Notes under the pieces: generated by a model
Told to the model about the DNA's origin: nothing
The model's input: only the letters and a program-made list of their open reading frames with translations
Database searches by the model: none
Program-made: the position numbers and the translations under genes
NCBI GenBank assembly: GCA_027489035.1
Contig: JAIYAN010000015.1
Location: 62,001 to 126,000 of the forward strand
Length of the DNA: 64,000 nucleotides
DNA from: Chitinophagaceae bacterium
GTDB taxonomy: Bacteria > Bacteroidota > Bacteroidia > Chitinophagales > Chitinophagaceae
Direction of reading: 5' to 3'
Shown here: positions 1 to 8,996 of the stretch, one piece after another
Layout of the letters: the number at the start of each line of letters is the position of its first letter
Position numbering within the stretch: the stretch's first letter is position 1

Positions 1-559
1 GCGCTTTTCCAAAATCAAAACCATAGGTTATAGTATGACATTTCGAAGGGTTTAAATTGAAATGTTTGAGTGCAAAATGCTGGTCTTCATCCGTGATGAA
101 AAAATTGATATCTGCTTGACGATGTGTCCATTTTTCATAATGCCAAAGCATTTTCCACCACCATTTGCCCGTGCTTTTAAAACGCAAGCTTTCTATGTTA
201 TGCGAATGAATGATCAGTTTTACACCCGTAATTTTTTTTAATAAAAACCCCAACCAACCCAAATAAGGATGCTCCAACATAAAATGTGTTGCTTGTTGAT
301 TTCGGATGATTTTTAAAAAAGAAAAAATGCCAAAAGGGTTGAAATATCGATGCTTTGCATTGGGCATTATAGGCATAAACGTGCCAGAGAAATCTGTTGG
401 ATTAGCATTGCTTTTAACCGAAACCAGTGTGACATCCACACACTTGGAAAAAGCTGCATAAAAACAGGCAATACCTTTTTGTCCACCCATTTTTGCTGGA
501 AAAATGTTGTAAGGAGCAATGGCTACGATATATGTATGGCTCGTATTGATATTATTCAA
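1..559 (-). CDS. Glycosyltransferase, GT4-like (partial, C-terminus beyond the window)
   Basis: Minus-strand frame open from about 559 to the left edge, 186 codons visible. The N-terminus IVAIAPYNIFPAKMGGQKG is the Rossmann strand and glycine loop of GT4-type (GT-B) sugar transferases, and the later segment LIIHSHNIESLRF matches the usual strand-HxH region of the acceptor domain. The donor-binding C-terminal half is missing. The start is probably TTG at 557-559, nine bases after the YfhO stop codon; the first ATG would cut into the glycine loop. No Shine-Dalgarno sequence is visible, as usual for this phylum. It is probably co-transcribed with the YfhO gene upstream, and together they suggest surface glycan or glycolipid synthesis. 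Acceptor and sugar cannot be told. Confidence 0.8.
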   Translation of the reverse strand, partial: MNNINTSHTYIVAIAPYNIFPAKMGGQKGIACFYAAFSKCVDVTLVSVKSNANPTDFSGTFMPIMPNAKHRYFNPFGIFSFLKIIRNQQATHFMLEHPYLGWLGFLLKKITGVKLIIHSHNIESLRFKSTGKWWWKMLWHYEKWTHRQADINFFITDEDQHFALKHFNLNPSKCHTITYGFDFGKA

Positions 560-567
560 TTTAAAAA

Positions 568-3192
568 CTAAACCACTTCTTTTTTCTTCTTAAATGATAA
601 AGCAACAGCAGCCAATAAAATGATCAGCACCAACCAAGACGCGACTGCATTGATTTTGCTGCCTAAGAAATAAACAGCAGGTTCAAATTTAAATTCAATT
701 TTGTGCTTACCTGCGGGGACGTTAATTCCTCTTAATACATAATTGGTTTTGAAATAAGGCGTTTTCTTTCCATCTACATAAGCAAACCAATCTTTGTAAA
801 ATACCTCACTAAACACCGCAATGTTATTTGAACTAGAAATAGATTCATAAGTGATGGCGTCATTGTCGAAGCTGGTTTGTTTAATGGTTGCTAAGCTATC
901 TGGCGCACTGAAATTTCCAACTGTATTTTTAAAACTTTCATCCACAATCGCAGTATCTTTTGGATTGAAATTATCCAATGCACGCATTTCATTCGCTGGT
1001 CCTTGAACATATTGAACATCTTTTACAAACCAAACATTTCCTAATGCACCTGGATTTTGTTGGGCAATTTTTCCATTTTCTTGCTGTTGAATAAAATACT
1101 TTGCATTAAGCATATTTATAACAGACATATTGATGTTGCCTTTAAATTGGTTGGCAATCAAATCATCATAAATACCCAATTTAGCCGGATGATATCCGCC
1201 AATTGATTTGTGATAATAAGATGTTTTTGCTTCTTCCATGCTTGACGTATTAAACACCCTATAATTCGGATCTTTATCGGCAAGTATTTGTTGGTCGGCT
1301 GGTGTTAGTGGAAATGAATTTGCTTCTGCATCCGCTTTTGCTTCAAAGCTTTTATCGTTAAGATAATTCATGCCAAATTGCAATAAATCAGCAGTAGACA
1401 AAATGGTAATTCCCACAATCATAATCATGGCATTGATTTTCTTTTTTATAAATAAGGCAATTAGAGCCAATGCCAAAGCAACTAAAATAAGCGAACGAAT
1501 GATGTCGTCAAATAAGAATGATGCGCGTTCCTTATGTAAAGCCGATACAAATGCACGAGCTGCTTTTGTAGGGTCGCCAGCACTTGGGTCTCTGCTAATA
1601 TTACTTACCATTGCTTCGTAAATCTGATTGTCGATACTTGGTTTAAACTTTTGATCCAAATTTTGCATTTGGGCTTGCATGTTTGGACTATTCGATTTAA
1701 GGATATTATCGAAAGCAAAAGTTCTTTCTTTATTCTCTTTGCTGAAATCGCTTGTTGTATAAAAGAAACCAATCAAACCAAAAACTACTGCAGTAGCAAT
1801 GGCAGCAAGCTTGAATTTTTTCCAATCCGTTTCCTCTTGATTATTGATTAATTTATTAATTACAAGCGAAGCCATGATAGGGAACAACAATTGAGGTATC
1901 ACCAAAATCATGGTAGGTACCCTGAACTTGTTATACAGCGGGAAATAATCAAACATGAAATAATTGAACGATTTAAAATTATCGCCCCAAGAAAGCATTA
2001 TGGCTAAAATAGAAGCGGTAAGAATCCACCATTTGTGTTTGCCATCCAAATAAAACATGCCAAATAAGAATAAGAAACAAATGATTGCACCCAAGTAAAC
2101 TGGTCCGTTTGTAAATGGTTGATCACCCCAATAAATAGCCCCATTCATTTGTGCAGCTACTTGATCTGCAGGAAGCTGGGGAAGATTTTCAGTCATGTAA
2201 TTTACAAGCGGCCCATTGTCTTTTATCTTAGGGAAAATATAAACATCGCCATCTCTTTCTGCTTGGTGCGAGCCAAAACCCATTACGCCAGGAAACATTA
2301 AACTCCAAGTTTCCGAAATGCCATAACTCCACATAAAAGCATAATCCTTACTTAATCCTGTCGTTTTCTCACCAGAAATTTTATCTTTTGAATTTGAATT
2401 TTGATCCATAACCAACTGTCCGCCTCTTTTAGAATCTTTGGCATAATCGTAAGTGGTCATAAGTATCAACGCATTTGCAGCAACGCCAATAATTCCCGCA
2501 ATTAATATCATTCCGATGCTTTTAAATGCATGTTTTGTTTCGCGGATTTTTATAAAATGAATGAGGTAAGAAATGCCCATAATACCCAACACCAAGAATA
2601 AATAATAACTGATTTGCTGATGCCCTTGTCCTATTTCTAAAGCTGTAAATAAAGCCGCAAGCGCAAAACCCCACAAATATTTTTTATTAAAAATCAAAAC
2701 AACAGCACCAATAACCGCAGGCGCGTAAGCCAAAGCCAACATTTTGGTATTATGACCAGCCATTACAATGATTGGATTATAGCTACTAAATGCAAAAGCA
2801 AGAGAACCAATAATTGCGGCAAATGGTGTTATGCCCAAACAAATGCACATGAAATAAAAACAGATACATGCCAGGAAAAAAAAGTTGAAGGGTTGTGGTA
2901 ATCCCAATTGGGTAATTTTATCAAAAATAGATACCGGCGACCAAGGGCCTTTCATGGCAATTTGATAACTCGGCATTCCGCTAAACATACTTACCGACCA
3001 CAATGGGAAGTGGCCATTTTTTTCAGCATATTCAATCGATTGATGGCTCATGCCATACCAACTCGTTACGTCACCTTGTTTTAACACCACATCCGATTCT
3101 AATGCTGGCTTACAAAAAATTAAAGTAGTCAATAAAAAAATGGCAAAAGCAATAATATGCGGTAAAATAGCTTTAAATGAAATCCTATTCAT
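568..3192 (-). CDS. YfhO family polytopic membrane protein (GT-C-like)
   Basis: 874 residues. An N-terminal membrane segment (about 9-27) is followed by a long periplasmic loop with WYGMSHQSIEYAEKNGHFPL and MFSGMPSYQ, typical of the YfhO family, then about a dozen further hydrophobic segments and a second large soluble region (about 480-840) with a last membrane helix near the C-terminus ending in Lys residues. YfhO proteins are GT-C-like integral membrane proteins; B. subtilis YfhO has been linked to glycosylation of lipoteichoic acid. In Bacteroidetes the 800-900 residue form is common and its substrate is unknown. It lies directly before a glycosyltransferase gene, consistent with lipid-linked sugar handling. 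ATG start; the upstream 625 bases carry no gene. Confidence 0.85.
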   Translation of the reverse strand: MNRISFKAILPHIIAFAIFLLTTLIFCKPALESDVVLKQGDVTSWYGMSHQSIEYAEKNGHFPLWSVSMFSGMPSYQIAMKGPWSPVSIFDKITQLGLPQPFNFFFLACICFYFMCICLGITPFAAIIGSLAFAFSSYNPIIVMAGHNTKMLALAYAPAVIGAVVLIFNKKYLWGFALAALFTALEIGQGHQQISYYLFLVLGIMGISYLIHFIKIRETKHAFKSIGMILIAGIIGVAANALILMTTYDYAKDSKRGGQLVMDQNSNSKDKISGEKTTGLSKDYAFMWSYGISETWSLMFPGVMGFGSHQAERDGDVYIFPKIKDNGPLVNYMTENLPQLPADQVAAQMNGAIYWGDQPFTNGPVYLGAIICFLFLFGMFYLDGKHKWWILTASILAIMLSWGDNFKSFNYFMFDYFPLYNKFRVPTMILVIPQLLFPIMASLVINKLINNQEETDWKKFKLAAIATAVVFGLIGFFYTTSDFSKENKERTFAFDNILKSNSPNMQAQMQNLDQKFKPSIDNQIYEAMVSNISRDPSAGDPTKAARAFVSALHKERASFLFDDIIRSLILVALALALIALFIKKKINAMIMIVGITILSTADLLQFGMNYLNDKSFEAKADAEANSFPLTPADQQILADKDPNYRVFNTSSMEEAKTSYYHKSIGGYHPAKLGIYDDLIANQFKGNINMSVINMLNAKYFIQQQENGKIAQQNPGALGNVWFVKDVQYVQGPANEMRALDNFNPKDTAIVDESFKNTVGNFSAPDSLATIKQTSFDNDAITYESISSSNNIAVFSEVFYKDWFAYVDGKKTPYFKTNYVLRGINVPAGKHKIEFKFEPAVYFLGSKINAVASWLVLIILLAAVALSFKKKKEVV

Positions 3193-3817
3193 GGTTAAAA
3201 AATTAAGTAGGCAAATTAAAGATAAAAAATCTATATTGCATCAAATAAGTTAGAAACTGCATTCGTAGATTCTAATGAAAAATTAGAAACTCCAACAACC
3301 CAACTCAACCTTTAATTTTTATTGAACATTATCCTCGTTTTTTTTCGAGGTTAACATCTATGGTATTTTCTTACCGAGATAAAACTTGTTTAAGAAATAC
3401 CCTAAGCGAATGCTGGTTAGTATTTGGGAATGAAAACGTGTTTTTAAATTTTGACTTTTTAATTAATATTTTTTAAATAGGTTTCAATTTGAAACATTTT
3501 TTTCAAAACTAAAGTTTCAAATTAGTGGAAATGAAGTGGGCAAAAAAAATTGAATAAATGTGCAAGATGAAAATAAAAAGTTTGTCTTTTTAGCCATTAA
3601 AAACGATTTTATTCAAACTTAATATTGTTTTATTATAATTTTTTAAACCAAATTTCTTACTGATTAACACGAATAATCAAAAAACAAACGCATTAGTCAA
3701 TTATAAAAAATTATATGATAAAAAATTTGTTCTTTGCAATGTTTTATCAAAAGAGTTTTGTTGATTTTGAATTTCGATTTTTTGAAAAATGAATTTTATA
3801 GAACCTAAATCGATTGA
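3193..3817. other. Gene-free 625-base region between the divergent YfhO and LytTR genes
   Basis: No coding frame of convincing composition was found; the stretch is very AT-rich. It must hold promoters for both flanking genes, but no clean TTTG-N19-TAnnTTTG pair was found. Two local symmetries stand out. A 5-bp hairpin with an eight-T loop lies at 3333-3350 (CCTCG/CGAGG). A 15-base palindrome, GTTTCAA-T-TTGAAAC, lies at 3481-3495, and a partial copy of it (GTTTCAAAT) follows about 20 bases later. The palindrome is a possible operator. Confidence 0.4.
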
Positions 3818-4564
3818 ATGTTTAATACCGTAATAATTGAGGATGACTTAAAACAAGTCGCGGAAATAAAGAAAATAGTAAATCAGCATTGTCCACAAAT
3901 TGAATTGATTGGCGAAGCTTATGATATAGAGTCTGGATATTCTTTAATAAAGGAGTTAAAGCCTGATTTAATTTTGCTAGATATTGTAATGCCGAGCGGA
4001 ACAGGATTTGATTTATTGGATAAATTAATGCCTTTTGATTTTGAAGTAATCTTTATTACCAAACATGAATCACATAGCTTTAAAGCGATAAAATATTCTG
4101 CATTAGATTATATCTTAAAGCCGGTAAATATTCAAGAACTTAAAAAAGCTTCTGAAAAAGCCATTAAAAAAATAACGGCAAAATATATGAAGCAACAGTT
4201 GGACTTATTAATGACCAACATTAAAAATGTTCAAACCTCGCTCAGTCAAAAAATTGCGGTTCCAACAACAGGTGGATTTGTATTTATTTTATTACACGAT
4301 ATTGTACGTTGCGAAGCAAATGGCTCTTATACCATAATATATGTAGGCAAAAAAGAAAAAATCATGGCTTCAAAAAATATCAAAGAATATGAAGCCATTT
4401 TGCCCAAAACACATTTTTTTAGAATCCACAATTCTCATTTGGTAAACATTAATCGAATCTTGCGTTACAACAAAGGCAGGGGAGGTTCTGTTACCATGGA
4501 AGACGGCACTGAAATAGAAGTTGCAACCAGAAGACGCAGCGATTTTTTAAACCTATTTCAATAA
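3818..4564 (+). CDS. LytTR-family response regulator
   Basis: 248 residues. Receiver domain 1-120: acidic pocket E8/D9/D10, phospho-acceptor D55 in LILLDIVMPSGTG, the conserved Thr at T81 and Lys at K101 (YILKPVN). LytTR DNA-binding domain about 140-245 with FFRIHNSHLVNINRI. Such regulators are normally activated by a LytS/YehU-type histidine kinase and bind direct repeats upstream of target genes. No kinase gene is adjacent, so its partner must lie elsewhere or is lost. It stands alone, followed by tRNA-His on the same strand. Target genes are unknown. Confidence 0.92.
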   Translation: MFNTVIIEDDLKQVAEIKKIVNQHCPQIELIGEAYDIESGYSLIKELKPDLILLDIVMPSGTGFDLLDKLMPFDFEVIFITKHESHSFKAIKYSALDYILKPVNIQELKKASEKAIKKITAKYMKQQLDLLMTNIKNVQTSLSQKIAVPTTGGFVFILLHDIVRCEANGSYTIIYVGKKEKIMASKNIKEYEAILPKTHFFRIHNSHLVNINRILRYNKGRGGSVTMEDGTEIEVATRRRSDFLNLFQ

Positions 4565-4588
4565 AATTAAAAAAGTCCAAAATTTTCT

Positions 4589-4619
4589 TTTGTTTAAGAA
4601 ATGATTTCCTTTACTTTTG
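4589..4619 (+). promoter_or_regulatory. Consensus Bacteroidetes promoter of tRNA-His
   Basis: A -33 element TTTG (4589-4592), a 19-base spacer and a -7 element TACTTTTG (4612-4619) match the Bacteroidetes sigma-ABfr consensus exactly. The expected start of transcription is a few bases before the mature tRNA 5' end at 4633. Confidence 0.8.
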
Positions 4620-4632
4620 CACAACTATAAAC

Positions 4633-4710
4633 GGTGGTTGTAGCTCAGCTGGTTAGAGCACCAGATTGTGATTCTGGGGGTCGTGGGTTCGAGCCCCATC
4701 ATCCACCCCA
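4633..4710 (+). tRNA. tRNA-His (anticodon GTG)
   Basis: Cloverleaf with the extra 5' G (G-1) typical of tRNA-His at 4633, facing C73. D arm GCTC/GAGC, anticodon arm CCAGA-TTGTGAT-TCTGG with anticodon GTG at 4668-4670, T arm GTGGG-TTCGAGC-CCCAT, and an encoded CCA at 4708-4710. The acceptor stem GTGGTTG/CATCCAC has one oddity: position 5 (T) faces position 68 (T), a U-U mismatch where an A would be expected at position 68. The gene has its own consensus promoter and a terminator. Confidence 0.96.
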
Positions 4711-4719
4711 ATAAAATTT

Positions 4720-4746
4720 AATCTCCTAACAAGGAGATTTTTTTTT
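4720..4746 (+). terminator. Rho-independent terminator after tRNA-His
   Basis: Hairpin AATCTCCT / AGGAGATT (4720-4727 and 4732-4739) with loop AACA, followed directly by a T run to 4746. Confidence 0.85.
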
Positions 4747-4839
4747 GCCTTTTCTTTTTTATTACCCTTTAACAAAACATTATTTCATTTGTTTCGTTTT
4801 CACTTTATCATTGATTGAATTTTCCATTATTTTTACAAC

Positions 4840-7017
4840 ATGCAAAAAATTGCAAACTTTATTATGCAGAACAAAAAATATATACCACTTGTCATCCTAA
4901 TGACCTTCATTGCTGTCTTTTTTACGTTTCAATCTCAAGGAAAAAATGATGAAGATCCCAAACAGCGTTATGAAAAAATATTAAGAAATTTAAATGTACT
5001 CATTAAAGAGGCACATTTTAAACCAAGAGCTATTGATGATGCATTTAGCAAGACCATTCTGAAAAGTTTTGTTGAAGAGCTAGATGATGAAAAAAATGTT
5101 TTCTTAGCTTCAGATATCGAAGCATTTAAAAAATACGAGAATAAAATCGATGATGAAATTAATGGAGCTGGTCTAGTTTCCTTCTACGAAATTTATAAAG
5201 TATATCAAAAACGCATTAAAGAAGTAGAACAGATTTATCCAACCTTACTGAGTTCTCCATTTAATTTTAATGAAGCAGATAGCATTCAAATGGATGTAGA
5301 AAAAAATGATTTTCCAAAAACTGAAAATGATCGCTATGACATATGGAAAAAGCGAATGAAATATGCGGTATTGTCTAAATTGGTTGATGCTCAAGAAGAG
5401 CAAGAAAAAAACAAAGCCAATAAAGAGATAAAAGACTTTAAGCTAAAAGCAGATTCCACTTTGGAACGTGAAGCTAGAGAACAAGTGAAAAAGCAAATGA
5501 CAAGATACTACACAACAAAAAGCACAAACGAAACCCAAGATGAATTGTTTAGCATTTTTGTAAATTCAATCACAATGGCGATTGACCCTCATACCAATTA
5601 CTATCCGCCAATTGCTTCAAGAGAATTTAATGAATCAATGAGTGGTCGTTTTTATGGAATTGGTGCACAATTAAAAGAAGAAGATGGTCACATTAAAATC
5701 GGTACGCTAGTATCTGGTGGACCAGCTTGGAAGGGTGGTGAATTAAAAGAAAATGATGAAATTATTAAAGTAGCACAAGGTGCTGAAGCACCTGTAGACG
5801 TAACCGGATATTCTGTTTCAGATGCCGTTAAACTTATAAGAGGTTCAAGCAAAGGATCAGAAGTTCGTTTAACTGTAAAAAGAATTGATGGTAGTATTCA
5901 TGTTATTAAAATCATTCGCGATGAAGTAAAACTAGAAAATACGTTTGCGAAATCTGCAATCATTAATGGTAAAAATAAAATTGGTTACATCTATCTTCCA
6001 GAATTCTATGCCGATTTTGAACGTCCCAATGGCGCAAGATGTGCTGTTGATATCGCCAAAGAAATAGAAAAATTAAAAGCTGAAAATGTATCTGGCATCA
6101 TCCTCGATTTACGTGGCAATGGTGGCGGTTCGCTTTACGATGTGGTTCAAATGGCTGGATTATTTATCAAAAACGGTCCAGTTTGTCAAGTTAAAGGACG
6201 TGATGAATCTCCAAATATCTTAAAAGATAAAGACGATAAAATACAGTACACCGGTCCATTGGCAGTAATGGTTGATGGCACAAGTGCTTCTGCTTCTGAA
6301 ATATTTGCAGCAGCCATTCAAGATTATAAAAGAGGGATTATCATTGGCGCTAACTCAACGTATGGTAAAGGAACTGTTCAGCGGATGATTTCACTTAACC
6401 CAGATGGCGAACTTTCCATTCTTGCGGATAAAAACGCAGAAGATTTGGGAAATGTAAAAATAACATTACAGAAATTTTATAGAATCAACGGTGGTGCTAC
6501 ACAGCTTCGTGGTGTGGTTCCAGATGTGATTTTACCTGATCGCTACGACTTTTTAAAATATCGTGAAAAAGATGTGCCAAGCGCATTGGGCTGGGACGAA
6601 ATTCCAAAAGCGGTTTATAATGTAGAAAATAATGATTTTAATACTATAGTTAACGAAGAGAAAAATGAACTTGCAAAAAATGATCGTTTTTCAAAATTGA
6701 AAAAAAGTCTTGAGCAATTAAATGTAAGATCTAAAAAAGCATACTCTTTAAACATCAATCAATATAAATTAGAGCAAAAAGTATTCAAATCTTTAATTAA
6801 AGAGATTGATGAGCTTTCTAAATTGTCAAAATCTCTAGAATTTAAAAATCTTGCTTCAGATACAGCTACCATAAATAGTGCGCAAGATAAGATCGACAAC
6901 AACAAACAATGGATGAAATTTAGGGTTAATGATATTTACATCAATGAATCGGTTAATGTTATAGAGAAAATGATTTCTCAAAATAATTTGGTGAAATTAG
7001 AAGGCAACAAACCTTAA
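4840..7017 (+). CDS. prc: Carboxy-terminal (tail-specific) processing protease, S41A family
   Basis: 725 residues. One membrane anchor at about 13-31 places the enzyme in the periplasm. An N-terminal helical region is followed by a PDZ domain (about 268-350; GIGAQLKEEDGHIKIGTLV) and the S41 core (about 370-560). The catalytic dyad is Ser484 in TSASASEIFAAA and Lys510 in STYGKGTVQ, judged by alignment with E. coli Prc from memory. The long C-terminal helical region (about 570-720) matches the DUF3340-type tail of Tsp/Prc. The family cleaves the C-termini of periplasmic proteins and affects peptidoglycan hydrolases and lipoproteins. The length is as expected. It may be co-transcribed with coaD, 40 bases downstream. 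Confidence 0.94.
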   Translation: MQKIANFIMQNKKYIPLVILMTFIAVFFTFQSQGKNDEDPKQRYEKILRNLNVLIKEAHFKPRAIDDAFSKTILKSFVEELDDEKNVFLASDIEAFKKYENKIDDEINGAGLVSFYEIYKVYQKRIKEVEQIYPTLLSSPFNFNEADSIQMDVEKNDFPKTENDRYDIWKKRMKYAVLSKLVDAQEEQEKNKANKEIKDFKLKADSTLEREAREQVKKQMTRYYTTKSTNETQDELFSIFVNSITMAIDPHTNYYPPIASREFNESMSGRFYGIGAQLKEEDGHIKIGTLVSGGPAWKGGELKENDEIIKVAQGAEAPVDVTGYSVSDAVKLIRGSSKGSEVRLTVKRIDGSIHVIKIIRDEVKLENTFAKSAIINGKNKIGYIYLPEFYADFERPNGARCAVDIAKEIEKLKAENVSGIILDLRGNGGGSLYDVVQMAGLFIKNGPVCQVKGRDESPNILKDKDDKIQYTGPLAVMVDGTSASASEIFAAAIQDYKRGIIIGANSTYGKGTVQRMISLNPDGELSILADKNAEDLGNVKITLQKFYRINGGATQLRGVVPDVILPDRYDFLKYREKDVPSALGWDEIPKAVYNVENNDFNTIVNEEKNELAKNDRFSKLKKSLEQLNVRSKKAYSLNINQYKLEQKVFKSLIKEIDELSKLSKSLEFKNLASDTATINSAQDKIDNNKQWMKFRVNDIYINESVNVIEKMISQNNLVKLEGNKP

Positions 7018-7056
7018 CTTACATTGAATTATTAAAAATTATTCAAAATTTATCCA

Positions 7057-7539
7057 TTGAATAGAATAGCCCTTTTTCCTGGAACGTTTGATCCCATTAC
7101 ATTAGGTCATACCGATATCATTAATCGGGCATTACCCATGTTTGATAAACTTTACATCGGTATTGGTAGAAATACCAACAAGCAACCGATGTTTGATGAA
7201 ACAATACGTTTAAATTGGATCAACAGCATATTTGCGAATAATCCTAAAGTGGAAGGTTTAGTTTATGAAGGATTAACCGTTGACTGCTGTAAAAAAATTG
7301 ATGCAAATTATATTTTAAGGGGTATTCGTTATGTAAGTGATTTCGAATACGAGAAAGCAATTGCAGACATGAATAGGAGTTTGGATCAACATATTGAAAC
7401 TGTTTTTCTGACTTGTTTGCCTCAATATACTTCTGTGGCTTCTACATTAATCAGAGATGTATTAAAATATAATGGAGATGTTTCGCCGTTTCTTCCAGAT
7501 GTGGTGTATCAATCTATTATGGAAAAAAAGCTCGGTTAA
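7057..7539 (+). CDS. coaD: Pantetheine-phosphate adenylyltransferase
   Basis: 160 residues, the usual length. It transfers AMP from ATP to 4'-phosphopantetheine, the penultimate step of coenzyme A synthesis in the cytosol. The nucleotidyltransferase signature GTFDPITLGH is at 9-18 with catalytic His18; YILRGIRYVSDFEYE and PQYTSVASTLIR are the other family motifs. The start is TTG at 7057, because the protein must begin MNRIALFPGTFDP and no ATG or GTG precedes that strand in frame. It overlaps the convergent Nudix gene by four bases at the 3' ends. Confidence 0.97.
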   Translation: MNRIALFPGTFDPITLGHTDIINRALPMFDKLYIGIGRNTNKQPMFDETIRLNWINSIFANNPKVEGLVYEGLTVDCCKKIDANYILRGIRYVSDFEYEKAIADMNRSLDQHIETVFLTCLPQYTSVASTLIRDVLKYNGDVSPFLPDVVYQSIMEKKLG

Positions 7540-8162
7540 ACAGCGTTAGATTTTAAAAATACGTCTACCACATCTTTAATGGCTTTAAACGTATTGGCTA
7601 ATGGAATATTCAAATCTTTAACATCAACCCATTGAATTGCAGTGATGTCTTCTTCAAGTTGTGGAATTAAATTACCTTCAAAGCCGGTTTTGAAATGATA
7701 CCAATGGCTAATTTTCAAAATAATTTTTCCTTTTTCTTCGTAAAAATGAAAAGTATCGGTTAGTTTTTTAATGCGTTGGAGATTATTCACACCCGTTTCT
7801 TCTTCTATTTCACGTTCTGCACAAAGCTCAGGTGATTCATTAAGTTCCATTTTTCCTTTTGGTAAATCCCATTTATTTCTTCTGAAAATAAACAATAATC
7901 CATTTTCTGGATGTTCTACAATTCCTCCTGCAGCTTCAATTATATTAAAATGATTGATGAAATCTGTTTTAACCTTTTCGAAATCGGTTGCTTGTATAAA
8001 AATTAATTCCGTTTCTGTTTCGAAAATAACACGTGTTAATTCAGAAAAAGCTGTTTCGAAATAATTTTTACAAACGTATATTTTATTGGGAATTTCAATT
8101 TGCATCAATTCGCTGTCTGTAATAATAATCGTTTTGTCATTAAAGTAAAAACAGGTTCGCAT
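7536..8162 (-). CDS. Nudix hydrolase with an N-terminal extension
   Basis: 208 residues. A complete Nudix box spans about 103-125 (G-x5-E-x7-REIEEETGV), giving the Mg2+-binding helix for hydrolysis of nucleoside diphosphates linked to another group. The first 70 residues are not part of the Nudix fold; they look like a small alpha/beta domain seen in Bacteroidetes homologues. Substrate unknown: DIPP/ADP-ribose type enzymes have similar cores, and RNKWDLPKGKME resembles diadenosine-polyphosphate or diphosphoinositol hydrolases. Divergent from pyrE, with 136 bases between them. Confidence 0.88.
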   Translation of the reverse strand: MRTCFYFNDKTIIITDSELMQIEIPNKIYVCKNYFETAFSELTRVIFETETELIFIQATDFEKVKTDFINHFNIIEAAGGIVEHPENGLLFIFRRNKWDLPKGKMELNESPELCAEREIEEETGVNNLQRIKKLTDTFHFYEEKGKIILKISHWYHFKTGFEGNLIPQLEEDITAIQWVDVKDLNIPLANTFKAIKDVVDVFLKSNAV

Positions 8163-8286
8163 GCTAAAGTCTTTTGTTTTGATTAAAATAGGAATTTGAA
8201 TGTTGAAATAACATCGATTTATTCCAAAGGAAACGAGATGTTCATAATTTTTTTATGCATTGTAAAGATAGGTTTCTATAAGTAAT

Positions 8287-8294
8287 TATATTTG
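8287..8294 (+). promoter_or_regulatory. -7 promoter element just before pyrE
   Basis: TATATTTG matches TAnnTTTG and ends only five bases before the pyrE ATG at 8299. If used, transcription would start at or next to the start codon, giving an almost leaderless message. No TTTG lies at the ideal 19-base distance. Confidence 0.4.
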
Positions 8295-8298
8295 CGCT

Positions 8299-8931
8299 AT
8301 GACAAACGAAAAATCAGTAGCTGCAAGATTATTGCAAGTAGAGGCCGTAAAATTAAATCCCGAAAATCCATACACTTGGGCAAGTGGTTGGAAAAGTCCA
8401 ATTTACTGCGACAATAGAAAAGTGTTGTCGTTTCCTTACGATCGAGATTTTATTAAAAGCGAATTGTGTAGTGTAATATTTGAGCAGTTTCCTGATGTAG
8501 ATGCAATTGCCGGTGTGGCAACAGCCGGTATTGCTTGGGGCGCAATGGCTGCCGATCAATTGAAACTGCCATTTTTATATGTTCGTCCAAAGCCAAAAGA
8601 ACATGGTTTGGGTAATCAAATTGAAGGCAATTTAACGCCAGGGCAAAAAATATTGGTGGTTGAAGATTTGATTTCTACCGGAAAAAGCAGCTTACAAGTT
8701 TGTGATATCCTAAAACAATCAGGGGTAGAAATAGTTGGAATGGTATCTATTTTTAATTACGGATTCAACCAAGCTACAAAGGCATTTGAAGAAGCAGGAA
8801 TAAAACTGGTTTCTTTAACGAATTATGCGGCCCTAGTTGATTTGGCCATTGAAAATGAGACCATATCGCCAGCATTACTTACAACATTAAACAATTGGCG
8901 CGAAAATCCTGCTGATTGGAAAGGCGTATAA
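8299..8931 (+). CDS. pyrE: Orotate phosphoribosyltransferase
   Basis: 210 residues. It joins orotate to PRPP to make OMP in pyrimidine synthesis. The PRPP-binding loop ILVVEDLISTGKSS is at about 118-131, with the catalytic-loop region PKPKEHGLGNQIEG before it and the early WASGWKSPIYCDNR substrate motif at about 27-40. Normal length; ATG start. It is a single-gene unit, divergent from the Nudix gene, and ends at a strong hairpin terminator. Confidence 0.96.
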   Translation: MTNEKSVAARLLQVEAVKLNPENPYTWASGWKSPIYCDNRKVLSFPYDRDFIKSELCSVIFEQFPDVDAIAGVATAGIAWGAMAADQLKLPFLYVRPKPKEHGLGNQIEGNLTPGQKILVVEDLISTGKSSLQVCDILKQSGVEIVGMVSIFNYGFNQATKAFEEAGIKLVSLTNYAALVDLAIENETISPALLTTLNNWRENPADWKGV

Positions 8932-8965
8932 AGGCCGTATTTAATTTAAAAACTTAAAAATCATG

Positions 8966-8996
8966 AATTATCGCCATTAAAAAGGCGATAATTTTT
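8966..8996 (+). terminator. Terminator of pyrE, overlapping the end of the facing gene
   Basis: Ten-base arms AATTATCGCC (8966-8975) and GGCGATAATT (8984-8993), then a T run to 8996. The right arm lies inside the last codons of the convergent LEA14-like gene, whose stop codon is in the loop. Confidence 0.85.
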
